DNA of 64,000 bases from Clostridium lentum (GTDB lineage Bacteria; Bacillota; Clostridia; Clostridiales; Clostridiaceae): assembly GCF_014287815.1 (NCBI RefSeq), contig NZ_JACOOQ010000001.1, positions 262,337 through 326,336 on the forward strand, read 5' to 3'. The stretch's first letter is position 1. Each line of letters begins with the position of its first letter. Below the pieces are notes generated by a model. It saw nothing but the letters and a program-made list of their open reading frames with translations. It had not been told where the DNA came from and ran no database searches. This document shows, one piece after another, positions 8,478 to 17,570 of the stretch. Position numbers and translations under genes: made by a program.

Positions 8478-9692
8478 CTATATAAGTGTTTTAATTTCTA
8501 AATCTAATAATCTATTTTTAAGCTCAGTATAATCTATATTTAGCTTAATATCATCAAGATTAACTTGGGCTATTGATTCAATATCAGTTTTTATAGTAGC
8601 TAGCTCTTTACTCATGAAAGCAGATTCTTTAGCACATAATTGTATACCAAATACTTCTTCATTTTTTAGCTTTTCTATATCTTCAGCATTAGAAAGTCTT
8701 ATAGGGAATTTTAATTTTCCTAGCTTTTCTTCAAATAAAGGTTGTAAAATAGTATCTTCTTCAGTAACTTCATCAAAAATAGCATTATAATTAATTTTAT
8801 CACCATTTCCTAAGGCAATTACACCATCAGCTAGCATATAAGAAATTGGAGAACGACCAATACCTAAGCTTTCCTTGAAGAATTTCTTAAGTTCTTTTTC
8901 TTCTCTAGCACTCAAATTTTCAATTGTTTCATAGATAGCTTCAATAGTTCCATATTCTTGTAGTAGTGGAATAACAGCTTTCTCACCAACGCCTTTTACA
9001 CCAGGGATATTATCAGAAGTATCTCCACAAAGAGCTTTATATTCAACTATTTGATATGGCTTTAATCCTTTTATATCTTTTAAGGTTGAAAGAGTAAATT
9101 CAAAGAAGCCATCAGGTACGTTAAATTCTTGTCTGTTTAAATTTAAATCTTCAAACATCTTATCAGCTTTGCTGCTACCTAGCCATACTCTAGTGTTGCT
9201 GTCGACTAATTGAAGATAATCTTCGTCTTTTGTGTGAAGAAAGACAGGAATTTCAGTTTGAAATCTTTTTGCCAGTGAGCCAGCAAAGTCATCAGCTTCA
9301 TAAACTTCTTCATCATCTCTTCCACTTAAGAATTGAGGTATTATTCCTTGAAGAAGGTTTTGTGTACTAATAAACTGTTCTTTTAATGGATGAGGAGTTG
9401 CTTTTCTTGTACCTTTATATGTACCACCAGCAATTTCTTGTCTGAAAGTTTGTCTTGAAACATCCCATACTACAGCTAAGTGAGTAGGTTGGTTTTTCTT
9501 AATTAAAGATAAAAGCGTTCTCATGAAAGGAAATACACCGTTAGTATATCTTCCATCAGAAGTTTTCATAAGCCTTTCTAAGGCCTTTTCTTTATCTTCA
9601 TCAGTCTTGGCCATTAAGTAAGCAGTAGCAGTGGCATAAAAGCTAGTGCTTAGCAAACTGCTACCATCTATAATAAGTAATTTTTCAGTCAT
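8478..9692 (-). CDS. 5'-3' exonuclease (PIN/FLAP family)
   Basis: This is a 404-residue stand-alone nuclease of the DNA polymerase I N-terminal family. Conserved metal-binding acids appear in LLIIDGSSLL (about 4-13), VVWDVSRQTFRQ (about 74), EVYEADDFAGSLA (about 128), HTKDEDYLQLV (about 152) and in the helix-hairpin region CGDTSDNIPGVKGVGEKA (about 222). Family members remove 5' flaps and RNA primers. It is longer than usual stand-alone exonucleases (about 290 residues); the last ~110 residues are not obviously conserved. A TTG 18 bp upstream would overlap the AAGGAG ribosome site, so the ATG at 9692 is preferred. It probably forms an operon with the CYTH gene. Confidence 0.87.
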   Translation of the reverse strand: MTEKLLIIDGSSLLSTSFYATATAYLMAKTDEDKEKALERLMKTSDGRYTNGVFPFMRTLLSLIKKNQPTHLAVVWDVSRQTFRQEIAGGTYKGTRKATPHPLKEQFISTQNLLQGIIPQFLSGRDDEEVYEADDFAGSLAKRFQTEIPVFLHTKDEDYLQLVDSNTRVWLGSSKADKMFEDLNLNRQEFNVPDGFFEFTLSTLKDIKGLKPYQIVEYKALCGDTSDNIPGVKGVGEKAVIPLLQEYGTIEAIYETIENLSAREEKELKKFFKESLGIGRSPISYMLADGVIALGNGDKINYNAIFDEVTEEDTILQPLFEEKLGKLKFPIRLSNAEDIEKLKNEEVFGIQLCAKESAFMSKELATIKTDIESIAQVNLDDIKLNIDYTELKNRLLDLEIKTLI

Positions 9693-9796
9693 AATATACT
9701 CCTTATACAATAGTTTTTTTTATTATAAGTATAACCTCTATTATAACAAAAAACTATAGTTTAAAAATACTATAGTCGGTGTTAGTATAAAGTAGT

Positions 9797-9893
9797 GGAC
9801 ACATTAAGATGAACTAAGTAAAATAATATTTAGTTAAGAAAGGATGTGTCCATTAAGGGAAATAGTAGAAGTATACAATCAAAAAATATAATT
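9797..9893 (+). mobile_element. Insertion-sequence end-like scar
   Basis: The inverted repeat GGACACAT (9797-9804) / ATGTGTCC (9844-9851) encloses a second complementary pair (AACTAA / TTAGTT). Just inside, an ATG at 9844 opens a 15-codon frame reading MCPLREIVEVYNQKI, then stop at 9889-9891. It resembles the left end plus first codons of an IS3-type element whose rest has been lost. No transposase body is present, so this is a decayed remnant at best. Confidence 0.4.
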
Positions 9894-9932
9894 ATATAAT
9901 AGTAGAAGTATTTAAATAAGGAGTGTTTATTT

Positions 9933-10973
9933 ATGGAATACGTTAATGATATAAATATTCAAGAAGCAGTAATACATATTTTAGATAGTAATGGTATTGA
10001 TCCAGTTCTAAATGAATTTACTTTAGAGCTTACAGAAGACATATATAAGTTTTTATATAGACATATTGAAAAATGTTTTAAAGATGAAGAATTAAAAACA
10101 GCTGTTTTTAATGAAGAAAGAAATATAGTTAAAGAAATTGTACAAGATTATTTAAATGGTGTAGATCATGATATAGTGAATCTTTCTAAGGAGCTAGCAA
10201 GACAGTTATTTGCCATAATGAATGGTAATACTAATATTCCATCATGTGATTTAATTGTTGTTTCTTTAATAACAGATCAAGGACCAATGATAGGTATACT
10301 TAAAATGGATTATGTTAAAAACTATACTCATCAAGTAGATTTTGTTGAAGATAAAATAGGAATAGGAATAGTTCCACAAATGGCAGGACTGCCAGGTAGT
10401 GGTCAAAGAATTCAAAAAGCTGCATTTATAAAGCCAATAAGAGAAGAGAATAAGTTCGATTTATACGTTATAGATAAACAAAGAAAATCTAAAGATGATG
10501 AAGAATATGGTGCTAATTATTTCATGAATCATTTCTTAGGATGTTCAGTGGTAGCTAATAATAGAGATATGACAAAGACATTTTTAAAAGCTACAGAAGC
10601 ATGGACAAGAAGCAATATAACAGAAGATGCAGTAAAAGCTGAAAAAATAAGAACAGCTGTGAAAAGTAGATTAAAAGAAGATGATTCTATTAATATAGAA
10701 GATTTAGCTACTCAATTATTCCATAATGAGCCAAATGCAAAACAAGATTTTTCTGCTTTTATCAAGGGTCAAGGAATTGAAGAAGAAGTATCTGTTGATA
10801 AGGCTTGGGTTGAAAAGAAGTTAAAGCGTGTAAGATTAAAAATTGATAAAGATATTGATTTATATATTGATGAAGAAACTTATCATGATAATAGCAAATT
10901 TGAAATTCAAAGAAATGGTGATGGAAGTATTAATATGATAATAAAACATGTTATAAATTATATAGAAAAATAA
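9933..10973 (+). CDS. Nucleoid-associated protein (NdpA/YejK family)
   Basis: This is a 346-residue protein of the 37-kDa nucleoid-associated family. It begins MEYVNDINIQEAVIHILD, the family's characteristic start with a conserved Ile-His-hydrophobic helix, and contains the mid-domain run IGIGIVPQMAGLPGSGQRIQKA near residues 150-170. Such proteins bind the nucleoid in E. coli (YejK); their role in Firmicutes is little known. A ribosome site AAGGAG precedes the ATG by 8 bp. It appears to be monocistronic, downstream of the IS-end scar, and is followed within 65 bp by the Rpn-family gene. Confidence 0.85.
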   Translation: MEYVNDINIQEAVIHILDSNGIDPVLNEFTLELTEDIYKFLYRHIEKCFKDEELKTAVFNEERNIVKEIVQDYLNGVDHDIVNLSKELARQLFAIMNGNTNIPSCDLIVVSLITDQGPMIGILKMDYVKNYTHQVDFVEDKIGIGIVPQMAGLPGSGQRIQKAAFIKPIREENKFDLYVIDKQRKSKDDEEYGANYFMNHFLGCSVVANNRDMTKTFLKATEAWTRSNITEDAVKAEKIRTAVKSRLKEDDSINIEDLATQLFHNEPNAKQDFSAFIKGQGIEEEVSVDKAWVEKKLKRVRLKIDKDIDLYIDEETYHDNSKFEIQRNGDGSINMIIKHVINYIEK

Positions 10974-11038
10974 TATTAAGAATTAAAATAAAAAATGATA
11001 TAATAAATTAAATAAATTATGTAATGGAGTGTTAGTAT

Positions 11039-11983
11039 ATGCCTAGAGTTTTATTAAGTCCTAAAATAGACTTTGTATTTAAGAAAATATTTGGAAATGA
11101 AAAACATCCTGAAATACTAATATCTTTTTTAAATGCAGTTATGGAGCCTATTGATCCTATAAAATCAGTACAAATTAAAAATTCAGATATAGAAAAAGAA
11201 CATATAGAAGATAAGTATAGTAGGTTAGACATAAAAGCTATAACAAATAGTGGAGAATATATTAATGTAGAAATACAGGTAAAGAATGAATATAATATGA
11301 TAAAACGAAGTCTTTACTATTGGAGTAAATTATATGAAGAACAAATTATTCAAGGTGATAACTATGAAAAATTAGCTAAAACAGTTTGTATAAATATATT
11401 AGATTTTAAGTATTTGAAAAATAATAGGTATCATAATGCATATAGATTAAAAGAAATTAAAACAAATGAACAGTTAACAGATGTAATGGAAATTCATTTT
11501 ATTGAAATACCAAAGCTTAAAAAAGTTAAAAATTCACAAGAAATAACAGATATGCTAACAGCTTGGATAGAGTTTATAAATAATCCAGAAGGTGAGGTTA
11601 TTGCTAATTTGGAGATGTCAAAAAAAGAAATAAGAGAAGCAAAAGAAGAACTAATTAGATTAAGTGCAAACTCTAGAGAGAGAAGTATTTATGAAAAAAG
11701 AAAAGAATCATTGCTAAATAAAACTAGTGCTATTATAAAAGCTACAGAAGAGGGAAGAGCTGAAGGAAGGGCTGAAGGAAGAGCTGAAGGAAGAGCTGAA
11801 GGAAGAGCTGAAGGAAGGGCTGAAGGAAGGGCTGAAGGAATAGAAGAAGGTAAGAAGAATGAAAAAATTAAAAATATAAAGAGCTTTTTACTTCTTGGTA
11901 TTGATGTAGAAACTATAGCTAAAGGTACAGGAATATCTGTTGAAGAAGTAAAAAGGATAAAAGAAGAAACAAAAAATTACTAG
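11039..11983 (+). CDS. Rpn-family recombination-promoting nuclease / PD-(D/E)XK transposase-like protein
   Basis: This 314-residue protein belongs to the Rpn/PD-(D/E)XK nuclease family often annotated as putative transposase. The core is at the N-terminus: LLSPKIDFVFKKIFGNEKHPEIL, then SRLDIKA and the catalytic-like strand INVEIQV (about 78-84), with D and ExQ of the PD-(D/E)XK fold. RpnA-type proteins are DNA endonucleases that promote RecA-independent recombination; clostridial genomes carry many copies. The C-terminal part contains seven tandem EGRA units (residues about 238-265) encoded by a 12-bp DNA repeat, then a predicted helical tail. Function of this copy is untested. Confidence 0.82.
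   Translation: MPRVLLSPKIDFVFKKIFGNEKHPEILISFLNAVMEPIDPIKSVQIKNSDIEKEHIEDKYSRLDIKAITNSGEYINVEIQVKNEYNMIKRSLYYWSKLYEEQIIQGDNYEKLAKTVCINILDFKYLKNNRYHNAYRLKEIKTNEQLTDVMEIHFIEIPKLKKVKNSQEITDMLTAWIEFINNPEGEVIANLEMSKKEIREAKEELIRLSANSRERSIYEKRKESLLNKTSAIIKATEEGRAEGRAEGRAEGRAEGRAEGRAEGRAEGIEEGKKNEKIKNIKSFLLLGIDVETIAKGTGISVEEVKRIKEETKNY
11750..11833 (+). repeat. Seven tandem 12-bp repeats (GARGGAAGRGCT) within the Rpn gene
   Basis: The unit encodes Glu-Gly-Arg-Ala and is repeated seven times in frame with only A/G third-base variation (AGA/AGG, GAA/GAG). Because 12 is a multiple of three, slippage would change protein length without breaking the frame. Confidence 0.95.
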
Positions 11984-12103
11984 ATAAATTCAAATTAATT
12001 TTTTGTATTTTTATTAAAAAAATCTTAAAACTATTATTTAATAGTGGATAAATTTAAAAATTTATAGTAGCATATTAATAAATTTTTAATAGGAGTGTTT
12101 TTT

Positions 12104-13267
12104 ATGGTAAGAAATAAACTTAAGAATATGGCATTAAGTATTGCAGTACTTATGGGGCTTGGAATGGCTTCACCAGTATTTGCAAAATCAGACTATAATC
12201 CAGGTGACATATTAGCTCTAGGTTCTGACTTAACTGATGCACAAGAAGCAGCTCTAAGAAAGTATTTTAATGCGCCAGATGGCACAAATACTATATATGT
12301 AACAGATGAAGTAATCATAAAACAATTAGGTTTAGATCCAAATGATCCAGCTAATTATGCTGGTGGATGTTATTCAAGTGCATATGTAAAATTATTAGAT
12401 GATAATAGTGGAATTAATGTAAAAGCTACTAATTTAACAGAAGTAACTGAAAGTATGTTGATGAATGCTTTAATTACTTCAGGAATAACAGCAGCAGATG
12501 TTAAGGTTTCTTCACCATTTAAAGTTACAGGAACTTCAGCTTTATCAGGAATACTTGCAGGTGTTGAAGAAGTTGGTGGCTTTGAAATTTCATTAAAGCA
12601 AAAGGAAACAGCGCAAAAGGAAATTGAAACGACTGTTGAAGTAGGAGATGAAATTGGTTCAGAAGAAGCTTCTACAATAATTAATGATATTAAAACTGAA
12701 GTAATTAAAGAGCAGCCAAAAACAGAAGAAGAAATTAAGAAGATAGTTGAAAATATTACAAATCAATATAATGTGAATATTAGTATTAATGCAAAAGATT
12801 CCATTGTAAACTTAATGAGTCATGTTAATGACTTAGGTTTAGATTATTCAGAATTAAAGAGTTCTTTAAAAGAAGCAAGTAATAAATTAAGCAATAATCT
12901 TAAGGAGTTAGGAATTAAGCTAAAGGAAGAAGGTTTCTTTGAAAAGATTAAAAACTGGTTTGTAGATTTGTGGGACAAGTTTATAAATTTATTTAGAAGC
13001 AATGATAATAATGAAGAAGAAAGTAAAGAAAATGCTCCTTTAGACTTTAATCAAGAACCAATAAAAGAGCAATCTGACGATGAAAATCAAAATTTAGAAG
13101 AAGAAATTAGACCAGTGGATGATACACAAATAGGAGACACAATAACAGAAGATTCAGTAAATGATGAAAATGTAAATGAGGATACAACAACTTCAGAAGA
13201 AAAACAAGTATCTGATGATACAAATACTAACTCATCAACAATGGATTCAGAAACAATTACAAATTAA
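12104..13267 (+). CDS. Secreted DUF1002-family protein
   Basis: This is a 387-residue exported protein. A Sec signal (residues 1-28, ending PVFAKS) precedes a DUF1002 domain: DILALGSDLTDAQEAALRKYF, VTDEVIIKQLG, and the family's Gly-Gly-Cys-Tyr-Ser-Ser-Ala-Tyr stretch near residue 87, followed by MLMNALITSGITAADVKV and an SGILAG segment. The rest is helical and coiled-coil-like (about 170-300), ending in a strongly acidic Asn/Asp/Glu/Thr tail of about 85 residues with no sortase motif or membrane segment. B. subtilis YpuA carries the same domain; its role is unknown. A GTG at 12095 lies inside the AGGAG ribosome site, so the ATG at 12104 (8-bp spacing) is the start. Confidence 0.82.
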   Translation: MVRNKLKNMALSIAVLMGLGMASPVFAKSDYNPGDILALGSDLTDAQEAALRKYFNAPDGTNTIYVTDEVIIKQLGLDPNDPANYAGGCYSSAYVKLLDDNSGINVKATNLTEVTESMLMNALITSGITAADVKVSSPFKVTGTSALSGILAGVEEVGGFEISLKQKETAQKEIETTVEVGDEIGSEEASTIINDIKTEVIKEQPKTEEEIKKIVENITNQYNVNISINAKDSIVNLMSHVNDLGLDYSELKSSLKEASNKLSNNLKELGIKLKEEGFFEKIKNWFVDLWDKFINLFRSNDNNEEESKENAPLDFNQEPIKEQSDDENQNLEEEIRPVDDTQIGDTITEDSVNDENVNEDTTTSEEKQVSDDTNTNSSTMDSETITN

Positions 13268-13270
13268 TTA

Positions 13271-13310
13271 AAAGCTGAAAGCTGGGAATTCTTAGCTTTC
13301 AGCTTTTTCT
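13271..13310. terminator. Strong terminator shared by the DUF1002 gene and the arg operon
   Basis: The perfect 12-bp stem AAGCTGAAAGCT (13272-13283) / AGCTTTCAGCTT (13294-13305) is followed by TTT and preceded by A-rich sequence. It lies 4 bp after the DUF1002 stop and 14 bp from the argF stop on the other strand. Confidence 0.9.
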
Positions 13311-13323
13311 TTATAGTGTAAAA

Positions 13324-14244
13324 TTACTTTAGTAATTTTACAAGGACTGCTTTTTGAGCATGTAGCCTATTTTCTGCTTCTTCAAAGATAGTATCAGCAT
13401 GAGCTTCCAGTATTTCATTAGTGATTTCTTCACCTCTATGAGCAGGAAGGCAGTGAAGTACTATGGTATCTTCTTTAGCTAATGTCAAAAGCTTTTTATT
13501 TACTTGATAGCCATCAAAATCTATCCTTCTTTTATCACACTCTTCTTCTTGTCCCATGCTAGCCCAGACATCAGTTACAATGACATCAACATCTTTGACA
13601 GCTTCTTCTGGAGAAGTTGTCATAAAGAAAGAAACACCATTTTTATTTGCTAATTCATGGCCTTTATTTATATAGTAAGCAGGTGGCTTATAGTCAGAAG
13701 GATTAGCAATAAAAACATCCATTCCTAAAGTAAGACATGCTACTAAAAGAGAATTACACATGTTATTACCATCACCAATATATGCTACTTTTAAGCCATC
13801 AAGAATTAATTTTTTTTCTCTAATTGTCATTAAGTCAGCTAATACTTGGCATGGATGCTCATCATCAGTTAAGCCATTTATAATAGGAATTGAAGCTACT
13901 TTTGCAAGAGTTTCTACATCTTTTTGTGAAAATGTTCTTATCATAATACCATCTAAATATCTAGATAATACTCTTGCTGTATCTTGAATAGGCTCTCCAC
14001 GACCAATTTGTAAATCTTTTGAGCTTAGAAATAGAGGATGACCTCCTAATTCATACATACCAACTTCAAAAGATACTCTTGTACGAGTAGAAGCTTTTTC
14101 AAAAATCATCCCTAAAGATTTCCCCTTAAGCAAATGATGTTCAATTCCATGCTTATTTTCATATTTTAATTGATCTGCCAGGTTTAAAATATCTAAGATT
14201 TCTTCTTTAGATAAATTATCCATACGTAATAAATCCTTTTTCAT
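13324..14244 (-). CDS. argF: Ornithine carbamoyltransferase
   Basis: This enzyme transfers the carbamoyl group of carbamoyl phosphate to ornithine, giving citrulline. The 306-residue length is standard. The signatures are complete: the carbamoyl-phosphate loop STRTRVSFE (about 53), HPCQ (about 128), the DVWASMGQE segment (about 227) and HCLPAHRG (about 265). It is the last gene of the seven-gene arginine operon, 19 bp after argD, with AAGGGGG upstream of its ATG. Anabolic rather than catabolic use follows from its place with argCJBDGH; no arginine deiminase gene is near. Confidence 0.96.
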   Translation of the reverse strand: MKKDLLRMDNLSKEEILDILNLADQLKYENKHGIEHHLLKGKSLGMIFEKASTRTRVSFEVGMYELGGHPLFLSSKDLQIGRGEPIQDTARVLSRYLDGIMIRTFSQKDVETLAKVASIPIINGLTDDEHPCQVLADLMTIREKKLILDGLKVAYIGDGNNMCNSLLVACLTLGMDVFIANPSDYKPPAYYINKGHELANKNGVSFFMTTSPEEAVKDVDVIVTDVWASMGQEEECDKRRIDFDGYQVNKKLLTLAKEDTIVLHCLPAHRGEEITNEILEAHADTIFEEAENRLHAQKAVLVKLLK

Positions 14245-14263
14245 AAAAACCCCCTTAAATCAA

Positions 14264-15433
14264 TTAACTTAGGCATTTTAATAAAATGGCTAAGCCTTTT
14301 TTTATTTCGATTTCACTTATAGTAAGTGGTGGCAGAAGTCTCACTACATTTTTGCCAGCAGTTAGTATTAAAAGACCTTTTTCAAGAGCTTTCTTTTGTA
14401 TTTCATCTGGAGGACAAGAGACTTCAATGCCAATCATAAGACCTAAGCCACGTATATTTTTAACTAAAGGCAGCTTTGATTTTGTAAGTGTTTGTCTTAT
14501 AAATTTCCCCTTGGCTTGTACAGATGATAGTAATTCATCATTACAAATTTGATCTAAGACAGCCAATGCACCAGCGCATACCACTGGATTACCACCAAAA
14601 GTTGAACCATGATCGCCAGGTGTAAAAGTATTAGATAATTTTTCATTACAGAGTATAGCACCAATAGGTAGACCTCCGCCTAAGCCTTTAGCAAGTGTAA
14701 TAATATCAGCTTCTACACCAAACTCCTGAAAGCAAAAGATATGACCTGTTCTACCTAGTCCACATTGAACTTCATCAAAAATGATTAAAACATCTTTTTC
14801 TTTACATACATTATATACTTCTTGTACAAAGTTACTATTTAATAAATTAACTCCGCCTTCTCCTTGAATTGCTTCCATTATAATAGCACATACATCATCA
14901 GTAAGCTTTTCTTTGAAATCTTCTATAGAATTAGGTGTTACGTAGTCATAGCCATCTGGAAATGGATCAAAGTATTTATGGAACTTATCTTGTCCAGTAG
15001 CTGTAAGGGTAGCTAAGGTTCTTCCATGGAAAGAATTTTTTAAAGAAAGAATTTTATTTCTTTTTCCACCATATTTCATATAGCTATATTTTTTTGCTAG
15101 TTTAAGGGCACCTTCATTTGCTTCTGCACCAGAGTTGGAAAAAAACACTTTACTCATTTTAGAGATTGTAGTTAATTTGTTAGCTAATTTAACAGTAGGA
15201 GTGCTTAAAAAGATGTTTGAAAGATGAGCAAAAGAATTAAGCTGATTTAAAATAGCTTCATTTAATTTTTTATTGTTATAACCAACAGAGCTAACGCCAA
15301 TTCCACTGGTAAAATCTATATATTTTTTATTATTTTCATCAAATAGGCAAGAACCTTCCCCATGAGTAATTATTATAGGCAGAGGAACATAAGTATGCAT
15401 TAAACATTCATTAGCTTTTTCAAATAAATTCAT
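14264..15433 (-). CDS. argD: Acetylornithine aminotransferase
   Basis: This pyridoxal-phosphate class III aminotransferase converts N-acetylglutamate semialdehyde to N-acetylornithine. The 389-residue protein shows FTSGIGVSSVGYNN (about 43), FFSNSGAEANEGALKLA (about 97), FHGRT (about 134), the cofactor-binding IIFDEVQCGLGRTG (about 218) and the Schiff-base lysine in ITLAKGLGGGLPIGA (about 247). AAGGAGG lies just ahead of the ATG. It is sixth in the arginine operon, between argB and argF. Confidence 0.96.
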   Translation of the reverse strand: MNLFEKANECLMHTYVPLPIIITHGEGSCLFDENNKKYIDFTSGIGVSSVGYNNKKLNEAILNQLNSFAHLSNIFLSTPTVKLANKLTTISKMSKVFFSNSGAEANEGALKLAKKYSYMKYGGKRNKILSLKNSFHGRTLATLTATGQDKFHKYFDPFPDGYDYVTPNSIEDFKEKLTDDVCAIIMEAIQGEGGVNLLNSNFVQEVYNVCKEKDVLIIFDEVQCGLGRTGHIFCFQEFGVEADIITLAKGLGGGLPIGAILCNEKLSNTFTPGDHGSTFGGNPVVCAGALAVLDQICNDELLSSVQAKGKFIRQTLTKSKLPLVKNIRGLGLMIGIEVSCPPDEIQKKALEKGLLILTAGKNVVRLLPPLTISEIEIKKGLAILLKCLS

Positions 15434-15461
15434 TGAAAAACCTCCTTAATTAATTGATAAT

Positions 15462-16316
15462 TTAAAAGATTTCTGTTCCAATTCCTTTTTCAGATAGTAG
15501 CTCAAGTAGTATAGCATGAGGAATTCTACCATCTATAATAACTGATTTTTTTACACCAAGGCGTACAGCTTCAACGCAGCAACTTATCTTAGGTAACATT
15601 CCGCCTTGAATTACTTTGTCTAAAGTAAGCTTAGGTATTTCATGAAGCCTTAAGGTGGAAATTAATGAAGAACAGTCCTTCGGATTCATCAGTACTCCTG
15701 GAACATCTGTCAGTAAAAGAAGTTTTTCTGCCTTAAGAGCGGCAGCAACTTTAGAAGCACAAGTATCAGCATTGATGTTATAGCTATCTTTATGGTCATT
15801 ATCAGTACCTATGGAAGCAACCACAGGAATGTAGCCTGCTTCAATGGCTAACTTTAAAGGGGCCGTATTCACATTAGTTATTTCACCAACATATCCTAAG
15901 TCCACATCGGAATTTATCTTTTTACAAGTAATAAGATCACCATCTATACCTGAAAATCCCAATGCTTTACCACCACAATGACCAAGAAGTTTCACAAGAT
16001 CTTTGTTGACTTTTCCAGCAAGAACCATTTGAGCAACATCCATGGTATCTTTATCAGTATATCTTAGACCATTAATAAACTTACTTTTATGATTTATTTT
16101 CTTTAAAGTACCACTAATATCAGGACCACCACCATGAACAATGATGGGATTTATTCCTATACATTTCATTAAAACAATATCGTTGATGATAGTTTTGGTT
16201 AATTTATCATTAACCATTGCATTGCCACCATATTTTATCACCATGGTTTTACCATAGTAGGCTTGTATAAATGGTAAGGCTTGAATTAATATATTTGCAT
16301 GTTCACTATGATTCAA
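15462..16316 (-). CDS. argB: Acetylglutamate kinase
   Basis: This amino-acid kinase phosphorylates N-acetylglutamate, the committed step. The 284-residue protein has the ATP-lysine strand VIKYGGNAM (about 26), the glycine loop PIIVHGGGPDI (about 57), NINADTCASKVAAAL (about 182) and LLTDVPGVL. It starts with TTG: the frame opens TTG AAT CAT behind AGGAAG with about 8-bp spacing, and there is no ATG in a sensible position. In many bacteria that also have ArgJ this enzyme is feedback-inhibited by arginine. The N-terminal helix that usually marks the arginine-sensitive hexamer seems present but short, so sensitivity is uncertain. Confidence 0.95.
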   Translation of the reverse strand: MNHSEHANILIQALPFIQAYYGKTMVIKYGGNAMVNDKLTKTIINDIVLMKCIGINPIIVHGGGPDISGTLKKINHKSKFINGLRYTDKDTMDVAQMVLAGKVNKDLVKLLGHCGGKALGFSGIDGDLITCKKINSDVDLGYVGEITNVNTAPLKLAIEAGYIPVVASIGTDNDHKDSYNINADTCASKVAAALKAEKLLLLTDVPGVLMNPKDCSSLISTLRLHEIPKLTLDKVIQGGMLPKISCCVEAVRLGVKKSVIIDGRIPHAILLELLSEKGIGTEIF

Positions 16317-16329
16317 TCTAATTCACTTC

Positions 16330-17550
16330 CTAACTTCTATAATCGCCGTTAATTTTTACATAGTCATAAGTTAAATCACAGCCCCAGGCAGTAGCAGAGG
16401 CCTTGCCAGAATGTAAATTAATATTTATCTTCACATCATCCTTTAATAATATTTCTTTGGCTTTACCTTCATCAAATTCTACATAACAGCCATTTGCACA
16501 TACTAGTATTGAATCTGTTTCACAAGCAAATTCAACAGTTACTAAATTAGGATTAAACTCAGTATTAGCATATCCTAAGGCACAAAGTACTCGGCCCCAG
16601 TTGGCATCGCTACCAAAAATAGCAGTCTTAACTAAGCTAGAGTTAATTACACTTTTAGCAAGAATTTCTGCCGATTTCTCATTCTTACAGCCAGAGACAT
16701 TACATTCAATTAATTTGGTGGCACCTTCACCATCTTTGGCAATTTCCTTAGCTAAATGGATATTAAGGGTATTTAATGCTTCAAGAAAAGTATAGTAGTT
16801 ATGGTCTTTTTCATTTATGTTATCATTATTAGCTAAGCCATTAGCTAGTATCACAACCATATCATTAGTACTGGAATCGCCATCAACACTTACTCTGTTA
16901 TAGGATATATCAACAGAAGATTTTAAGGCTTCTTTTAAAAGTTTTGCATCAATATTTAAGTCTGTAGTTATAAAAGAAAGCATGGTAGCCATATTAGGAT
17001 GAATCATACCAGAACCTTTGGCCATGGCACCTATAACTACAGGAGTACCGTTAATTTGGAATTCAATGGATATTTCCTTCGTGGCTGTATCAGTAGTAAT
17101 TATTGCTTCAGCAGCAGAGTGTCCCCCATAACTATTAAGCTGAGCTATAGCTATAGGGATACCATCTTTAATAGCATCAATATTTAAGGGAACTCCTATT
17201 ACCCCAGTAGAAGCAACTAAAACATCATCAGCTTTTATATTTAAGGCTTTTCCACAAAGAGAAGCCATTTTTTTAGCTTTTTCTAAACCATCATCACCTG
17301 TGCAAGTATTGGCATTACCACTATTAATTATGATGGCTTGTGCACATTTATTATTTAAATGCTCCTTGGTGATAAGTAGTGGGGCACCTTTAACTTTATT
17401 TTTTGTATAAACGCCACATGCAGTAGCTGTAACGTCAGAATAAATAATAGCTAAATCTTTTTTTAAGGAACTTTTTTTTATGCCGCAATGAATTCCTGCA
17501 GCCTTAAACCCCTTTGGTGCAGTAACACCTTTATTTATATTAATTTTAAT
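16330..17550 (-). CDS. argJ: Glutamate N-acetyltransferase / ornithine acetyltransferase (probable ATT start)
   Basis: ArgJ recycles the acetyl group from N-acetylornithine to glutamate, and may also make N-acetylglutamate from acetyl-CoA. It is a self-cleaving N-terminal-nucleophile protein; the cleavage site MAKGSGMIHPNMATML (nucleophile Thr after Ala-Met) is intact near residue 185 of the mature frame, with INSGNANTCTG near 90. The start is unusual. The only strong ribosome site, AAGGAGG (17559-17565), lies right after the argC stop, yet downstream of it no ATG, GTG or TTG occurs in frame before the conserved GVTAPKGFKAAGI; an ATT at 17550 has ideal spacing of 8 bp. The alternative TTG at 17604 lies inside argC without a ribosome site. 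Fourth gene of the operon. Confidence 0.92.
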   Translation of the reverse strand: MKININKGVTAPKGFKAAGIHCGIKKSSLKKDLAIIYSDVTATACGVYTKNKVKGAPLLITKEHLNNKCAQAIIINSGNANTCTGDDGLEKAKKMASLCGKALNIKADDVLVASTGVIGVPLNIDAIKDGIPIAIAQLNSYGGHSAAEAIITTDTATKEISIEFQINGTPVVIGAMAKGSGMIHPNMATMLSFITTDLNIDAKLLKEALKSSVDISYNRVSVDGDSSTNDMVVILANGLANNDNINEKDHNYYTFLEALNTLNIHLAKEIAKDGEGATKLIECNVSGCKNEKSAEILAKSVINSSLVKTAIFGSDANWGRVLCALGYANTEFNPNLVTVEFACETDSILVCANGCYVEFDEGKAKEILLKDDVKININLHSGKASATAWGCDLTYDYVKINGDYRS

Positions 17551-17570
17551 TTCAATAACCTCCTTAAAAA

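Noticed and set aside
11750..11833. Evidence for a gene fusion at the EGRA repeat
   Set aside because: The reading frame and composition continue smoothly on both sides; the repeat is an internal linker expansion common in this family.
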